Part shown: piece after piece, positions 53,692 through 64,000 of the stretch
Position numbering within the stretch: position 1 is the first letter of the stretch
Layout of the letters: every line of letters begins with the position of its first letter
Origin: Pinus tabuliformis
Taxonomy: Eukaryota > Streptophyta > Pinopsida > Pinales > Pinaceae
DNA: 64,000 bases
Assembly (NCBI GenBank): GCA_031772625.1
Contig: CM062808.1
Coordinates: 474,173,655-474,237,654, forward strand
Direction: 5' to 3'
Position numbers and translations under genes: made by a program
Notes under the pieces: model-generated
What the model was told of the DNA's origin: nothing
Databases searched by the model: none
What the model saw: the letters and a program-made list of their open reading frames with translations, nothing else

Positions 53692-55620
53692 ATGGGAAAG
53701 AAGAAAAAGAAGAAGGAAGCTCAAAGGAAGAAGTAAGTTCAAGAACATTGTGGCAGTGAAAGTGATATATTAGATGAAGTGACGGTTACTGATGTTAGAA
53801 AATATTCAACTATAGGAACTCCCCACTTTCTTTTAATCAAGAATGAAGAAGATAATAGTGATGAATAATTATCAGGTACTAGTTTTTGTTTTAATTGTAG
53901 ACGTGATTACCATTGTACAAGTGATTGTACATTCCCTTTCTCATGTAGTGATGATGATAATGATTCTACTGAAATTTCTCTTATGGGTAGAAGTTAAAGT
54001 AACCATTCTGCAGAGAAATCAGATTCAAAACTAATGGCCCTAGAGGTAGAAATTAAAAGGCTTAAGGATGAAAATAGAGAGAAGAAAAAGGTATTGCAAT
54101 AGTTTGATGTAAAGGAGTGTGCCTACAAAGAATATATTGTCACGTTAAAAACCCAACTGAAATAAGGAAGGAAAATTGGAGAAGGAATGAGGAAGAAGTA
54201 TAAGGAAAAAGAAGATTAGTGTCAAATACTGGAGGATGAACTCAGAAAGAAAAGCTCCCAACTACAAGAGGCAATGAAAACTGAAAAAAGATGCAACAAT
54301 CAAGAAACTTAAGGAAATAATAATTTACTATGAAGGACTTGAAGTTGAAATCATCTCGCTCAAATCTGATCTTGAAAAATCGAACAAGCGATATGAGGAG
54401 ATACTTCAAGTATTTGAAGAACTGGAAAATGGGATTAACAAGGAGATCATTGAGTTGAGAACTCAATTGGAAAATACTAGAGGTGAAAAAGAGGTTGAGG
54501 TAAGTATTCTAGAAGGTAAGCTAGCAGAAAAGGATAAGAAATTGAGATTTCAAGATAGTACCAAGATTTTGGATAACATTCTTAGTAGTCAAATGTCTCC
54601 CTCCATTAAATCTGGTCTTGGCTTTCATGAAACTATTAAAGGAGAATCTAGTTCATAGGCTTATGCAAGAAACTTGAAGGATAGAAATGCAAAATCTTAA
54701 ATTCTTGATAAAGAGATAATATTTCAACCAGACCAACAACCAAGGAAAGTGAATTTTCAAAAGAAATCATTTTCTCCTAACTATAGAAGTATCAATTGAT
54801 TCTCTCCTCTGGACAATGATGTTTAATATTTTATTTGTCATAACTTTGGACACTTTGCATCTAATTGTAGAAGTAGATTCATAGGAATATCATCATCTCC
54901 TAGGTACTCAGGTTTCTTTAAGGGACATTGTTTTTCTTGCAACATATTTGGTCACAAAGCTATTGATTGAAATAGAAGGAATATGAAACAAAAATCTTAT
55001 GATTCCTCTGCTCCCTTTTCTAGTCATGTAAGATGTTATACTTGTAACAAGTTTGAGCATGTAGAAAAACAATGCAGGAACAAGTCAATAGATTCTCATA
55101 GACAACAAGTTGATTTCCTCCAAGGCAAGCAACCAGATAAAAATATTGTTCTCAAAAGACCCCAAAAAGATGGATCTACCAACTTCTCATATTAAGAAAT
55201 AGGAAGAAGAACAAGTTAAGTGTGGCCTTTCTTTGTGCTCATTTGAAGATGAAGATGAATGGTTACATAGATAGTGAATGCTCTCATCACATGTTCGGAG
55301 ATAAGAACAAGTTTGAGTCTCTCAAGAAAAAAAAATATGGTAAAGTTATTCTTGGAAATAGTGCACCAACAACATTTCTAGGAAAAGGTAGAGCCAAACT
55401 TGATAAGTATACAAAAGTAGCCGATGCATTATTAGTTCAAGGGCTAAAGCAGAACATTCTAAGTGTAATACAAATAGCCTATAAGGGACACAAAATTGTG
55501 TTCACATCGACTAAATGAAAAGTTATAGAACAAGACACTGGAAAGGTTATAGCAAGAGGATTCAGAAATGCGGACAAATTATATGTGTTAATAAAGAAGA
55601 ATTCAAGTAGAAATAAGAAG
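53692..55620 (+). pseudogene. decayed copia gag-protease with multiple zinc knuckles
   Basis: From ATG 53692 (MGKKKKKKEAQ) several frames carry gag remains: knuckle CFNCRRDYHCTSDC (about 53890-53932), a long coiled coil (54020-54650), knuckle FICHNFGHFASNC (about 54830-54868), knuckle CFSCNIFGHKAID with its last Cys replaced by TGA (about 54930-54970), and CYTCNKFEHVEKQC (about 55033-55074). A copia-type protease follows with YIDSECSHHM (D at about 55270; the usual DSG is DSE here) and NILSVIQI. Many stops and frame changes. The number of knuckles is high for a copia gag. No pol follows, so the copy is defective. Confidence 0.8.
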
Positions 55621-57486
55621 TATAGTTCCTCTTCCTCTTATTCAAAGTAAAAGAAAATAGTCCCCACTGCAGTCTATCCTACTAAATGCATACTTCTAAC
55701 AATGACTTTAGAAGTGATGAGAGGCATATAACCTCATGAAGTACATGTGATGATTATCAGGTCCACGAGATCGCTAGTGTATGATATAAGGGGGGGCTAT
55801 GCTTTGATGATGATTTCCTATGATGCTTTGATATTATTTACTGGAATTGCATCTGATGAAGTTACAGTGAACGAGAACAAACTTAACATGTTTAGAGAGA
55901 GTTGTGGATATAAAAATCAGAAATTAACATTCTTTACACAGATCTTATGAAATACAATCACGCATATACATGGTTTTTGAGTTATATAGTCACGTATATT
56001 TCTCTGTGATAAAAAATAAGTGGCACGGATTCAGGGGGGAGATTTTCATGTGTTTTTATCAGTTGGTTATTGGAATTTTGGTATTGACATTGGTTTACTA
56101 CAGACTGTTAATAATGCCCATATGTTGCTTAGGAATGATGTTGGTACATGATGAGTCTATGGTTACTGCGAAATCATATGATATTGCTACTAGTTGAAAT
56201 GGTTATTTGGTGCACTTGTTGATTGATGAATGGATATAATATCATAATTGAGGGTAACTAATTGGCACAGGTTCAGGGGGAGCATCTGTTTTGCTTCTAA
56301 TAGTGCATTGTTGGCATTATGGTTTCTTAAGCACTCCTTATTGCATGTTGGTGTTTAGGATGCATTCATGTCTTACTCACTGATTGTTGGCATTGATGAA
56401 AAGATGTATATTTTGTTGTTATTATATGCTTGGATTACATGTCGAGAAGTTATGGATGATTTCTATATGTTGCTTGAGTTGCATTTTGGTGAAGATTGTG
56501 ATGGTGTCTTATTCTTATCTAGATAAGGAAGATATGTATGATCATTGAAGATGTTGCTTGATGATACTAGATGTTCTCGTTGTTTTCTCACATGTTGTTG
56601 ATACATGTATATGTTACCTATGATGTATATGATACCTATGATGATGTATATGTTGATTGTGGATTGTGGCTCTTCCTATATGTGGAGAGATCATAATTGA
56701 CCTTGATGACATGAAGTCAAGGGGATGTGTTGTTGACATAGCTTGATTGCACAGTTTTATGCTACAGTTGATTAGTGATACCTGGAAACATTGCATACTT
56801 GGAAACATGTTGATGATATTGGAGAGATTGTTTCCTACATTGTCTTACCTTACATGTTGATGCTGAGGATGTTCACTATGACATTTATGTTGCTAAAATC
56901 ATATGTTTATATTGCAGATTCCTATATGGTGCATGGTGGTTGTTGATGACTAGCATGGTCTTGCTACCTCATTGTTGAGGTTCCTATTTGTGTTTATAAG
57001 TGTCATATATGCCTCTTGATGTAACAGTCATGAAAATACCCATGTTGTAAATCATTGTAAAATTCAGTCATGTGTGGGCTATTAGGATCAAATCATGTTA
57101 TGTATGTAATACCATTATTTGGGACATTTATGTAAAATTTGAAGTCCAATATGTTTGGTATATGATGTAATCATGAGTCATTGGTGATATAAAAGTTCAT
57201 ATTTGTTTGATTCATAAGCCTTGTACTTTGAAAAAACTTACATATGCTCAAGGGGAGCATGGTCAATATGCAGCTTTCATGATTCAATTCAGCAGATCAG
57301 AACTACAATGATCAACACTACAAGGGAAGTACTTCATTAAGCCTTGATCATTCCTTTGCCCTTAATGTCAAAGGCGGAGAGAAGCTTGGTTTTTGGAGTG
57401 AAGACTTGGTATTTTGGAGGGAAGACTTGGTATTTGCAGGTGTGTTTGCAGGTGGTGTCCAAACACCAAAGTGGTTTCCATCAAGT
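55621..57486 (+). other. 3' internal non-coding region of old copia-type element
   Basis: T/G-rich sequence with many GTTGATGAT/TGTTGATG words. Two internal polypurine-like runs, GATTCAGGGGGGAGAT (56028-56043) and GGTTCAGGGGGAGCAT (56270-56285), follow TGGCAC in both cases, suggesting a duplicated segment. Two GTCACGTA-type words occur near 55957 and 55989. No gene. Confidence 0.6.
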
Positions 57487-57500
57487 CCAAAGGGGGAGAT
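57487..57500 (+). promoter_or_regulatory. polypurine tract of old copia-type element
   Basis: CCAAAGGGGGAGAT abuts the 3' LTR start at 57501, the typical copia wording. Confidence 0.9.
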
Positions 57501-59274
57501 TGTTGGAATTATGGCTAATGTGTTGTCCTTGATGGAAACATACTTGACAAAGATATACTTGATGTCAACATTGTGATAATATTATGATTATGGAACTCAT
57601 GCAGATTGGTACAGATGTTATGGACAAAGAAATGCCAGTTCAGTGAAAGATGGATGACAAAAGTGAAGTTTGAGAAAGTATACATGGTTCCTATGAAGGA
57701 GGGTCATGTACATATGCAGATATTATGAGAAAAAGTCACGTACATAATTCGAACCATGGAAATATGGATCCCAAGGATCATTACCATGGTATTTTCCCAT
57801 AGTAATTATGGCAGCAACGTTCATTTGATCCCTTCAACAAATACTAAAAACTTTACTAAAGGATTTACCTAAGGTATAGGTTAAGGAAAAATCTATATAA
57901 GGAGATCGAGATCAAGGTGTTAGGCGTGAAAGTAATGGGTTATTTATGTGTGATATGATCTAGAGCAATTGTTCACCAGGGAGCAAGGAGATGACTCAAA
58001 CCTGAAAGATCTGAAGATATGTTGACATATATGCTTGACTGATTTACTTGTTGCAAATGTCAAAGTAGTTATTAATGATGAATCTATGATTATAGTGATG
58101 TTGTGATCTAAATGAATTATTCAGAAGTTTGTACTTATGACAGTAAGGTTTTTGGAATGGGAATTATGTTTGCAACGAAAATTTTCAAATCTTTATGCAG
58201 GTTTGTTTTTGAATAGCCAAGTACATACACAGATCTGTTTCTAGGTAGTTGTGTATATATTCTGAGATATGTTTTTCAGTATGTTGAGATCTGTACACGG
58301 GTGTTTCACATAATAAGCATGTATATACATTGGTTTGCTTAATAACAGTTGCATATATATCTGGGTTAAGTATGGTCAAGGTTTTCAGTGCTTCTTGATG
58401 ATGGTAGTTGATGAGTTCTATTGTATATGCTATTTTCTGTCAATGATGTCTTAATCTGATGGTTTATATCTATTATAAATTGGTTTGATCTAGTTGCAAT
58501 AGTTGTTTGAGATTAGGTTCAGTGATTGATTTGTTGATGTTACAGTGATTCAATTGGTTCAATGATTGTATTCAGTATTCAAATTGGTATTGAGCATAAT
58601 GATGGGTGTGGGTCCAGTTTGAAAATATGATGAAAGTTGGCCTACAAGTTTTGATGTTTGTTTGAGATAGGTGGATCTAGTGTGAAACATTCTAAAACGT
58701 GGCCCACAAAGGGTGCTAAGGGTTGGAGCCTTTAGTAAGGGAGTCGAGGCTTCCTTCTAGTGGTAGCTGGTAAATTTTTTCAGGGGGTAGGTTCTCTCTT
58801 CCAGTAGGAGCCGGTAAATGATATCATGGGGTTGGAGCTCATTTCTAGTGGGTGCTGGAGAATGAGTGGAGGTTGAAGCCTCTTGCAGGTGGGTGCCTGC
58901 ATGCTAGTAAGAGTCTATGCCATTACAAGATGTAATGAAGTTTTCTTAATAATAAAGGAACAAAACATAGACGACGACAATCATGGTTTTCTCCCACATT
59001 GGGTTTCCACCTAAAATCTCGGTGTTCTATGTGTGTTGTGATTTATTTTCTCTTTACTACATACTATATGTGTGATGAAATTAATAATGCACTAGTTAAA
59101 GATAAACATCTGATTGAATTTATGTCAAATTAATTTATCTGGATATACGTTGTTTGCATTCACTAGAGTCGCATACATACACTAATTGCATTAAGAACAA
59201 TATCTTACATAATTCAAAATATAAAGTGAGTTAAAAATATTGATTCACCCCCCCAGGCAATATTTTTCCTGACA
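57501..59274 (+). repeat. 3' LTR of old copia-type element
   Basis: A 1774-bp LTR, homologous along its whole length to 51855-53629. TATATAAGG at about 57895 is kept; some of the GTCACGTA words are mutated. Confidence 0.9.
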
Positions 59275-61544
59275 CCTGAGAGGAGCAAGGAGTGCTCAAG
59301 AGGTTCTAGAGGAGTGAACCATACAAAAACCAATACCCAGGGTGAGGTGAGGTGTTCAGGTAATAAGTGAGGTGAGGCTTGTTACAGGGCTAAGTTGCAT
59401 CTCACAATGGGAAAGGAGAAGTTCATGCGGAGGGAGAAAAAAATGACCATTGTTGGTTAGGAGGAAGGTTCAAGCATAAGCCACAATAAGAAAAAAAAAG
59501 GATGCCAAAGTAAATGGCATGGGGAGAAGGATGATTTAGGAGGAATTTTACCTTGAAATGGCTTATTTAAAGGAGAGGTTCAACATAATGCTACAACTGC
59601 TAGAAGAGAGGGAAGAAGAATACAAAGAAGGTTGGGTGTTAAGGAAGAAGAAGGTGAAATGGCCTATGCTACAAAAGAGGATGAGGCATAGCTTAAGTGC
59701 TTCATTAGAGGAGAATAAACTCAAGGAAACTAAGATTGAAGGATAGGTTGTTCTCTTTTGTGAACGAGAACAAGGATCAATCCTAGGTGAGGATGATGAT
59801 GGTGATAAAATAATGATGTGTTTAGCTAAACACAAGGAAAGGATGTCAATAACATCAGACGAGGAAGAATATATTAGTGTATTCTTAGTTAATTATTTGT
59901 GTGAGTCTGCATTTCTAGGTACCAAATACAATGAAGCTAAACAAGTGCCAAAGATTATGGAGGAAGCAGAAACTAAAAGAGAGTTGAGTTATACTAATGA
60001 AGAACAACAAGAGGTAGAAAACTCAGAAGATGGACAATCTCAAGGAATTGTCACAGAAAAAGTGGATATAGAGCTATCCCATGAAGACAATGTGGAAGAA
60101 GGCCATGAAGGAGTTTAAATTGGAACTCTCCAAGTTAGTGAGAGGAAGAGTAAACTCAAAGGCATAAATGGTTGGTTGTGTTTTCTCTTACTAAATGTTT
60201 GTTGGATCATTCATGGAAATATTTTTTCATGGATTGAAGGCTTATGGAAATTGGGAAAAGAGAGGAAACCACATATTTTGCATATTTTTGGATTGGATCA
60301 ATGTGAATATGGTAGAGGAGGATCTAATGAGAAGAACTCGACACAACATATTTTGGCTAATTCAAGGGAGGCCAAAATAAGTCAAGAACAAGGATATAAT
60401 CGAGAAATTTTCATTAAGAATGAGGAGACTACATTATCTCATACAATCAGGAAAAGAAGAAGACTAGATTATGAAGATAGTTATGAAGAAGGGTACATAG
60501 ATGTACCTCAAGGAAGAGCAGGCCGAAGCATAGTCTAGAGAAATAATGAGAAGGTTTATGTAGAGAATGAAGATGTTTTGTGGAACAATGACAAGAGTGT
60601 CATTCAGGAAGTTGCAAGAGATGAGAAAAGGGTTAAAGGGGGAACTCATTTGCCTAATGAGATAGAAAGCCACAAATTTTCAATGGATAGTCAGAGAGGA
60701 GGATGAGAGGTAGTGGAAATTAAGAATGAAATCAAGGGATGTTCAGAAGAAATTATTTTTTGTAATATGTTTGTTGTGTGTCCAAGTGTAACTAGAATTG
60801 GGAATCTCGGAAATGGCAATGAAAAACATTTCCATAAATCCAATAGAATATTAGGCTTTTAAATTATGTACCTTGGAGATTAATGAAGGAAGGAGGGAAA
60901 GAATTCTTATAACTCTTGCATAGAGCATTGTCGAGAAAAAGGTGGGCTGCATAGAATGTAAAGTTGTTGCATGAAAACAAATTTTTTCATCATGGCCAAG
61001 AAGAAGTGAAGACCAAAGGATTGCTTGGGAAGGTGGAGAATTTGGAAATGTAATTGAAGATAACCTGAATGCAATAAGAAGTGGGAAAGGTTCAAGGACC
61101 AAAGGAAAAATTCTTACAGTGACAGGGAAACATGTAAATAATTGGTTGCATGCTTACACACCAAGCAAGGAGGTGACTATCTTTAAATATAGAAGAGTTC
61201 CACTTAACCCAGTGGACATATGGGAAATGGAAGTAGCTGAGGAGTTATGTATTATAACTTCTACAAATTAGAAAGTTGAGAAATTGGAGATTGATGCAAA
61301 ATACCATCTGAGATGGAGGCAACAAATGATAAGAATGGTGGAGGCACAAAGCATAATATATAGAGAATGTATGGAGCAGGATTTCAAATGCCTTAAAACC
61401 TTAAGGAACCTTGGTATAAGTGGAAGTTGTCTTATGAGGAGGAAAAATTCCCAATTCAAAGAAGCAGCAATCGACAGCCATAAAAGTGAGAAGGGTAGAG
61501 TTAAAGACAAATATTCCCAAGTGGAGATGGATCAACCACAATAA
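59275..61544 (+). pseudogene. unrecognised degenerate ORF series (retroelement-like)
   Basis: Open pieces at 59558-59746 (MAYLKERFNIMLQLLEEREEEYKEGW), 59813-60118, 60176-60538 and 61284-61544 (MEIDAKYHLRWRQQMIRMVEAQ) are separated by stops and frame changes. They are charged, mostly E/K-rich, with short helical stretches; no knuckle, protease or polymerase motif is visible. Before the old copia-type element inserted, this region was continuous with 51290-51854, so it may be the internal part of an old LTR element whose LTRs include the repeats at 50306 and 62487. Function and family unknown. Confidence 0.35.
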
Positions 61545-62486
61545 GAGGTGTATGGTTAACAAAGAACATTGGAGCAAGAGGATTGTACGTAGGCAAAGGC
61601 ATACATGAGATCCTAGAATATTGAGGCAACAATATAGCCAGGCATGTGGACTGCAACAACATTTCATTTGAGATCTAGGAGGCTTCAATAATTGAAGACA
61701 TATGACCAAGAGGTCATATATTTTTTTCACTTGGGGAGTATGCCGCGGGAGCATTAACCACTAGGAATTCATTTTCCTTAGACTCAATAAATGGCCATGT
61801 AAATCCCCTAGGGATAGCATATCTCCCTCATATTTGTAAAATATTAATGTTGAGACAAGTGTCATGATTCCAGGTTTATAGATTGTCGGTTTGGTTAATG
61901 AGTTGGGCCAATTGGGCCTTTCCAATTGTAATCAGTCATAGTTGAGTTGTTAGGTAGTTAGAGTATGGACAAGTGTAGGTATTTTAGTCCAACTTATGTG
62001 TCCTTATGGGACAAATGCAATTTTGTTGTTATGATGGATTATAACATAGGCTAGATATGGCCTCAAGAGGCTTGTTGGCAGGAAACCTCTCTTAGGTTGT
62101 TAGGAAATGTCTCAGGTAAATGTATATGTACATATATGTGTTTTATAGAGAGTTGTAGGTGTGGTTGTTGGTCAGGAGGATATAGGAGGATTGGAAGCTT
62201 GAATAGAGCTCGAGATTTGGAGTAGTGTTTGAACAGGGCTATGAGGCCTTAGGCAATAAGCCATCAAACACCTCCCCTATAAATATGTTTTTTGAATTAA
62301 TAGAAATATGGACCATTTAGTCTTCATTTGTGGTTTATTATTTTTCCTGCATAACTATATTGAAATCCCGTATGTGGTGGAGGTGAACTCTGTGAATTCT
62401 ATGAGAATGTTTAAATCCTTGCATTTATTTGATGATGGAATGATTGCCTTAGTGTGAGTTAGCCACAAGAGGGAGTCATGAGAGTG
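61545..62486 (+). repeat. LTR-like region with TATA box
   Basis: A purine-rich run CACTTGGGGAGTATG (61728-61742) precedes non-coding sequence with CCCTATAAATATG at about 62275 (TATA-like) and AATTAATAGAAATA after it. This is the design of a gypsy 3' end, but no second copy or clean ends are found. A pair of purine-rich words (AAGAGGGAGTCATGAGAGTGG, 62467-62487) leads into the repeat at 62487. Confidence 0.35.
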
Positions 62487-62826
62487 GATTCCTTTTAAAC
62501 CTGGTTGTCTCAACCCTTAGAGTAATACTGCAACAGTGGGTAATTTGGAATTGTCCATTTGTTTGTTTAATGAAAAACTTTCGGCTTCTAATGACGATAG
62601 TGTTGAACCATCATAGCCAGGGAAGTTGGGTGAAATTTGGAGTTAGGGCCAAATTCCCACTGATTAACAAGGTTGGAGGATGAGGACACATCCATGTAAC
62701 CTTGTTGTAAAGTGTAGTGTTGGATTATAGGAAGTGCTAACATTGTCTTGTTAAGAAAAGGACCTATTGCAGCATTTGCGGGAGAAAGGGAAAAGTTAGC
62801 AGGCCCTTTTGGTGGTGTGTGTCAAG
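62487..62826 (+). repeat. direct repeat copy 2 (about 340 bp)
   Basis: Partner of 50306-50655. At its right end the similarity stops at GTGTGTCAAGA and Athila-like RNase H sequence begins within a few bases. Confidence 0.75.
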
Positions 62827-62827
62827 A

Positions 62828-63525
62828 TGACCTGTCGATTTGTACATACCGACCATGTTGCAATTAAATACTTTATGAATAAACCTGATTTAAATGCCCA
62901 AATTATTAGATGGTTACTTTTATTGCAACAATTTGATTTAACTAATATTGATAAGCATGACAAGGAGAATGTTGTTGCAGATTTTTTTATCCAATTTGAC
63001 TTTGTCTGTAGGGGAGGAAGGAATGGTTGATGATCAGTTACCAAATTAAAATTTATTCGCCATTTCAGTTCTCTCTCCATGGTTTGTTGACATAGAAAAC
63101 TACTTTGTGTCTGCACAACTTCCTCCAAATGTGTCCTCCAAGGAAAAGAGAAGAATCATAAGAAATAACACCCTATTCAATTGGATTGGGTGCAATTTCT
63201 TCAAGCTAGGTCCAGATCAAATTATAATAAGATGTGTTAGGGAGGAGGAAGTCTTCGACATCCTTCTGGCTTGTCATGATGGGCCTTGTGGAGGTCACTT
63301 TGCAGCTAAAATAACAGCATTCAAGGTACTATGACCTGGTTATTACTGGCCCACTCTTCACCAAGGTGTGAGGAGGTATATCAACCAATGTGATCAGTGC
63401 CAAAGGATGGAGAAACCTACCCTAAGGGATGAGATGCCTCTGCAACCTCAAGTGACTTTCGAGACATTTGACAAGTGGGGCATGGATTTCATTGGGCCCA
63501 TTGAACCTGTTATCACTCAGATTTA
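62828..63525 (+). pseudogene. Athila-like RNase H-integrase fragment
   Basis: Sequence collinear with 757-1420 of the element at the window start. FVHTDHVAIKYFMNKPDLNAQIIRWLLLLQQFDL is the RNase H end (62841-62942), followed by the inter-domain region and integrase zinc finger (CHDGPCGGHFAAK, about 63273-63311) and a WGMDF-like end near 63478. It is broken by stops and frame changes near 63000-63100 and 63330. No RT palm or integrase core is present. A second, more decayed member of the same family. Confidence 0.88.
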
Positions 63526-64000
63526 TCCTTAGAAGTTATTAAAAGAAGGAAAGGATCCAAGGTAACTACAACCCAACTTTTAGACTCGGGTGCTAGCCTA
63601 CCTAAGTCCAGAGAGGGCTCTCTCTTTATGATTTAGCTATGTTTGAAAATATTTTAGGCCAGTATTAATGTTCAGTGAGGTTGTTTTGTTTGAGAGTGGT
63701 GGAGTTCTAAAACAAATGGGCAAACTAGGCTTTTAGGAAATTGGGCTATGGAGTCAATCAGGGATAATTCACTGGATTAAGTCAAATTGTTGGCGTATGA
63801 GTTCAATAGGTAGGATAGCAGAATAAAAACAAACTTTGGGGCTTGAATGGGTGATAGTTATGCTCAAAACTAGAGGGAAATCAAGAATCCTCAAGTTAGG
63901 ATTAGAAAGAGGAAAGGAAGATAGGTCAACTAGTAGAGGGTAATTAAGAATCCTATACCAGGGACTTATTAGAGAAAAACTATGGGGATAGAGGAGCAGT
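63526..64000. other. spacer at window end
   Basis: No gene recognised. A short frame near 63560-63610 reads TTTQLLDSGASLPKS, reminiscent of a protease active-site word, but has no supporting context. Confidence 0.3.

Larger units (their letters stand above)
51855..59274 (+). mobile_element. old copia-type element with gag and protease only
   Basis: Two LTRs of 1775 and 1774 bp (TGTTGG...CCTAACA / CCTGACA), primer site at 53632, decayed gag with several zinc knuckles, copia-type protease, and polypurine tract before the 3' LTR. Flanks CCAGA (51850-51854) and CCTGA (59275-59279) are a target duplication with one change. About 16 differences in the first 125 bp of the LTRs make it the oldest dated element here. 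No integrase, RT or RNase H motif was found between 55600 and 57486. Confidence 0.9.

Overview
The window reads as plant nuclear heterochromatin: wall-to-wall LTR retrotransposons of the Ty3/gypsy (Athila-like, chromovirus, Tat/Ogre-like) and Ty1/copia superfamilies, many nested, truncated or broken, with one short stretch that looks like an exon of a host gene (a PDR-type ABCG transporter). No prokaryotic gene structure, rRNA, functional tRNA gene or CRISPR array was seen. The mix of large, old, diverged elements and long non-coding spacers fits a big seed-plant genome, possibly a gymnosperm; the sequence alone does not prove the species.

Layout. 1-2206: broken Athila-like pol (RT, RNase H, integrase), followed by four nested hairpin repeats (2307-2485), a degenerate spacer, a broken accessory ORF (4142-6600), a polypurine tract and an LTR beginning at 6611. 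8343-17453 (minus): a complete chromovirus with 333-bp LTRs, itself split by a younger 3.2-kb gag-protease-only element (10167-13413, 654-bp LTRs, perfect 5-bp target duplication ATAAT). 17842-21510: remains of a coiled-coil ORF, an LTR-like segment with a decayed tRNA-Asp-type primer site, and an RT/RNase H fragment. 22661-37912: a 15.3-kb compound element flanked by one target duplication (CCCCC). It has two terminal 1042-bp LTRs in plus orientation, but its middle carries inverted and tandem copies (one truncated LTR, one full LTR, three gag-protease ORFs) and a 4.46-kb-arm palindrome. 39166-39286: ABCG-type exon with splice signals. 39909-47768 (minus): second copy of the gag-protease family, 5'-truncated and split by a young, nearly intact Ty1/copia element (40666-46639, perfect duplication GTCCA). 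51855-59274: old copia-type element with 1.77-kb LTRs, gag and protease but no polymerase. 59275-64000: unrecognised degenerate ORFs, LTR-like sequence and another Athila-like pol fragment.

How the parts work together. The only nearly complete enzyme sets are in the copia element (one in-frame stop) and the chromovirus (five in-frame stops plus an insertion). Three other families present here keep gag and protease but lack reverse transcriptase, so they probably moved, if at all, with enzymes supplied by other elements. By-eye LTR comparison gives the order of insertion: copia-old (about 13 % in the first 125 bp), chromovirus (about 4 %), gag-protease element and compound element (about 1.5 %), young copia (about 1 %). 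All boundaries were read by eye; family names rest on motif recognition, not on database searches.
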